Source: Clostridia bacterium (lineage in GTDB: Bacteria > Bacillota_A > Clostridia > Oscillospirales > Acutalibacteraceae). Taken from it: a DNA stretch of 14,825 nt. The DNA lies in the NCBI GenBank assembly GCA_017456015.1, contig JAFTLL010000011.1:1-14825 (forward strand), read 5' to 3'. Below are positions 14,072-14,825 of the stretch, piece by piece. Under the pieces are notes generated by a model, which saw only the letters and a list, made by a program, of their open reading frames with translations, did no database searches and was not told where the DNA came from. A program made the position numbers and the translations under genes. Each line of letters opens with the position of its first letter. Position 1 is the first letter of the stretch.

Positions 14072-14825
14072 ATGGCTTTTGAAATCGAAAGCTTTGACAA
14101 ATTAAAAGAATCGCTGGAAGAACAAGGCGGTCAATATAACTACGCCTTGATTGAGCGCGCCTTTCACTTATGTTTTCAAGCACATAAAGAACAAAAACGC
14201 GCCTCCGGGGAGCCGTATTTTCTACACCCATTTTCTGTTACAAAAATCCTTATTTCTATGGGCATGGATTCGGAATCTATCTGTGCCGGATTATTACACG
14301 ATGTGGTTGAAGATACCGACATAACTCTGACACAGATACAATCGCAGTTCAATAGAAATATCGCACTCTTAGTTGATGGCGTAACCAAGTTGGGTAAAAT
14401 CTCTATTCCACGCGAGCAGCAACAATCGGAAAACATTCGCAAAATGCTGATTGCTATGTCCGAGGATATTCGAGTGATCATCATAAAACTTGCGGACCGT
14501 TTGCATAATATGCGTACGCTGGATTTTTTGCCCGAACAAAAGCAACGGGATATTTCGTTGGAAACCATTGAGGTTTATGCACCGATTGCCCATCGGCTTG
14601 GTATTCGTGCCGTAAAAGAAGAATTGGAAGATTTGGCGATTAAGCATCTGGACCCGATTGCTTACGGTGAAGTGGTTGAGTTATTAAATGCCCGTAAAAT
14701 TCACCGTGATGATTTTTTACAAAGAATCCAAAACAAAATACGCGCACGGGTTTCAGAATATGTGCCGGATATTTATGTTGAGGGTAGAATTAAATCCATT
14801 CACGGTATTTATCGGAAAATGTATA
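14072..14825 (+). CDS. relA: Bifunctional (p)ppGpp synthetase/hydrolase Rel (N-terminal part)
   Basis: Stringent-response enzyme of the long RelA/SpoT type, cut by the window end after 251 codons with no stop reached. The N-terminal HD hydrolase domain keeps its key residues: Arg43, His52 in YFLHPF, His76-Asp77 and Glu80-Asp81 in HDVVEDTD, and Asp142 in KLADRLHNMRTL. It should therefore be able to degrade (p)ppGpp. The first motif of the synthetase domain, EGRIKSIHGIYRKM, is reached at the very end. I take ATG 14072, with AAGGGA at 14054-14059. The in-frame ATG at 14060 abuts that SD and cannot use it, but cannot be fully excluded. It probably belongs to the transcription unit with recJ. Confidence 0.96.
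   Translation, partial: MAFEIESFDKLKESLEEQGGQYNYALIERAFHLCFQAHKEQKRASGEPYFLHPFSVTKILISMGMDSESICAGLLHDVVEDTDITLTQIQSQFNRNIALLVDGVTKLGKISIPREQQQSENIRKMLIAMSEDIRVIIIKLADRLHNMRTLDFLPEQKQRDISLETIEVYAPIAHRLGIRAVKEELEDLAIKHLDPIAYGEVVELLNARKIHRDDFLQRIQNKIRARVSEYVPDIYVEGRIKSIHGIYRKMY

Noticed and set aside
1..14825. CRISPR array, insertion sequence, prophage, tRNA/rRNA or riboswitch
   Set aside because: No regular direct repeats, transposase or integrase motifs, cloverleaf or conserved riboswitch cores were seen on reading both strands.

Overview
The window looks like a chromosomal housekeeping region of an anaerobic, endospore-forming Clostridia member, probably of the Oscillospirales/Ruminococcaceae type. 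That placement is an inference from four things: SpoIIR together with an AbrB-type regulator, the paired ACT (UPF0237) and PFL/DUF711 (UPF0210) genes, the dnaG-rpoD pair, and moderate GC with many TTG starts. I see no transposase, integrase, CRISPR array, rRNA, tRNA or phage gene. No gap between genes exceeds about 130 bases.

Left part (1-2287, minus strand). A bidirectional terminator closes an AbrB-like regulator with a Cys4 tail, which has its own near-consensus promoter. Upstream on the same strand lie an unrecognised 62-residue protein and then the UPF0237-UPF0210 pair, which starts from a promoter near 2315-2343. The Shine-Dalgarno (SD) site of the 62-residue gene is complementary to a segment just after the UPF0210 stop codon.

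Middle part (2417-6586, plus strand). A divergent promoter drives an Lrp/AsnC regulator, translationally coupled to a class I/II aminotransferase, then ispE (MEP isoprenoid pathway). spoIIR follows. The ispE-spoIIR gap folds into a long hairpin that covers the spoIIR SD. A sporulation-type promoter overlaps its left arm, so forespore transcripts should lack the blocking strand. This is the most interesting regulatory signal in the window. Next are rpmE (zinc-type L31) with its own promoter and terminator, and a YigZ/IMPACT-family gene ending in an AT-rich terminator.

Right part (6678-14825, plus strand). A tightly packed run may form one long transcription unit: dnaG, rpoD (sigma-A), an Rrf2 regulator with three cysteines, a TSCPD-domain protein, an unrecognised 184-residue protein, a transglutaminase-like lipoprotein, recJ, and the N-terminal part of a Rel (p)ppGpp synthetase/hydrolase that runs off the end. 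Gaps are 4-34 bases or overlaps, and three genes (dnaG, the lipoprotein, recJ) start with TTG. The apt gene that often separates recJ and rel in Firmicutes is absent.

I found no clearly new multi-gene system. The candidates worth attention are the two SD-blocking leaders, the Rrf2-TSCPD-unknown-lipoprotein cluster, and the small orphan protein.
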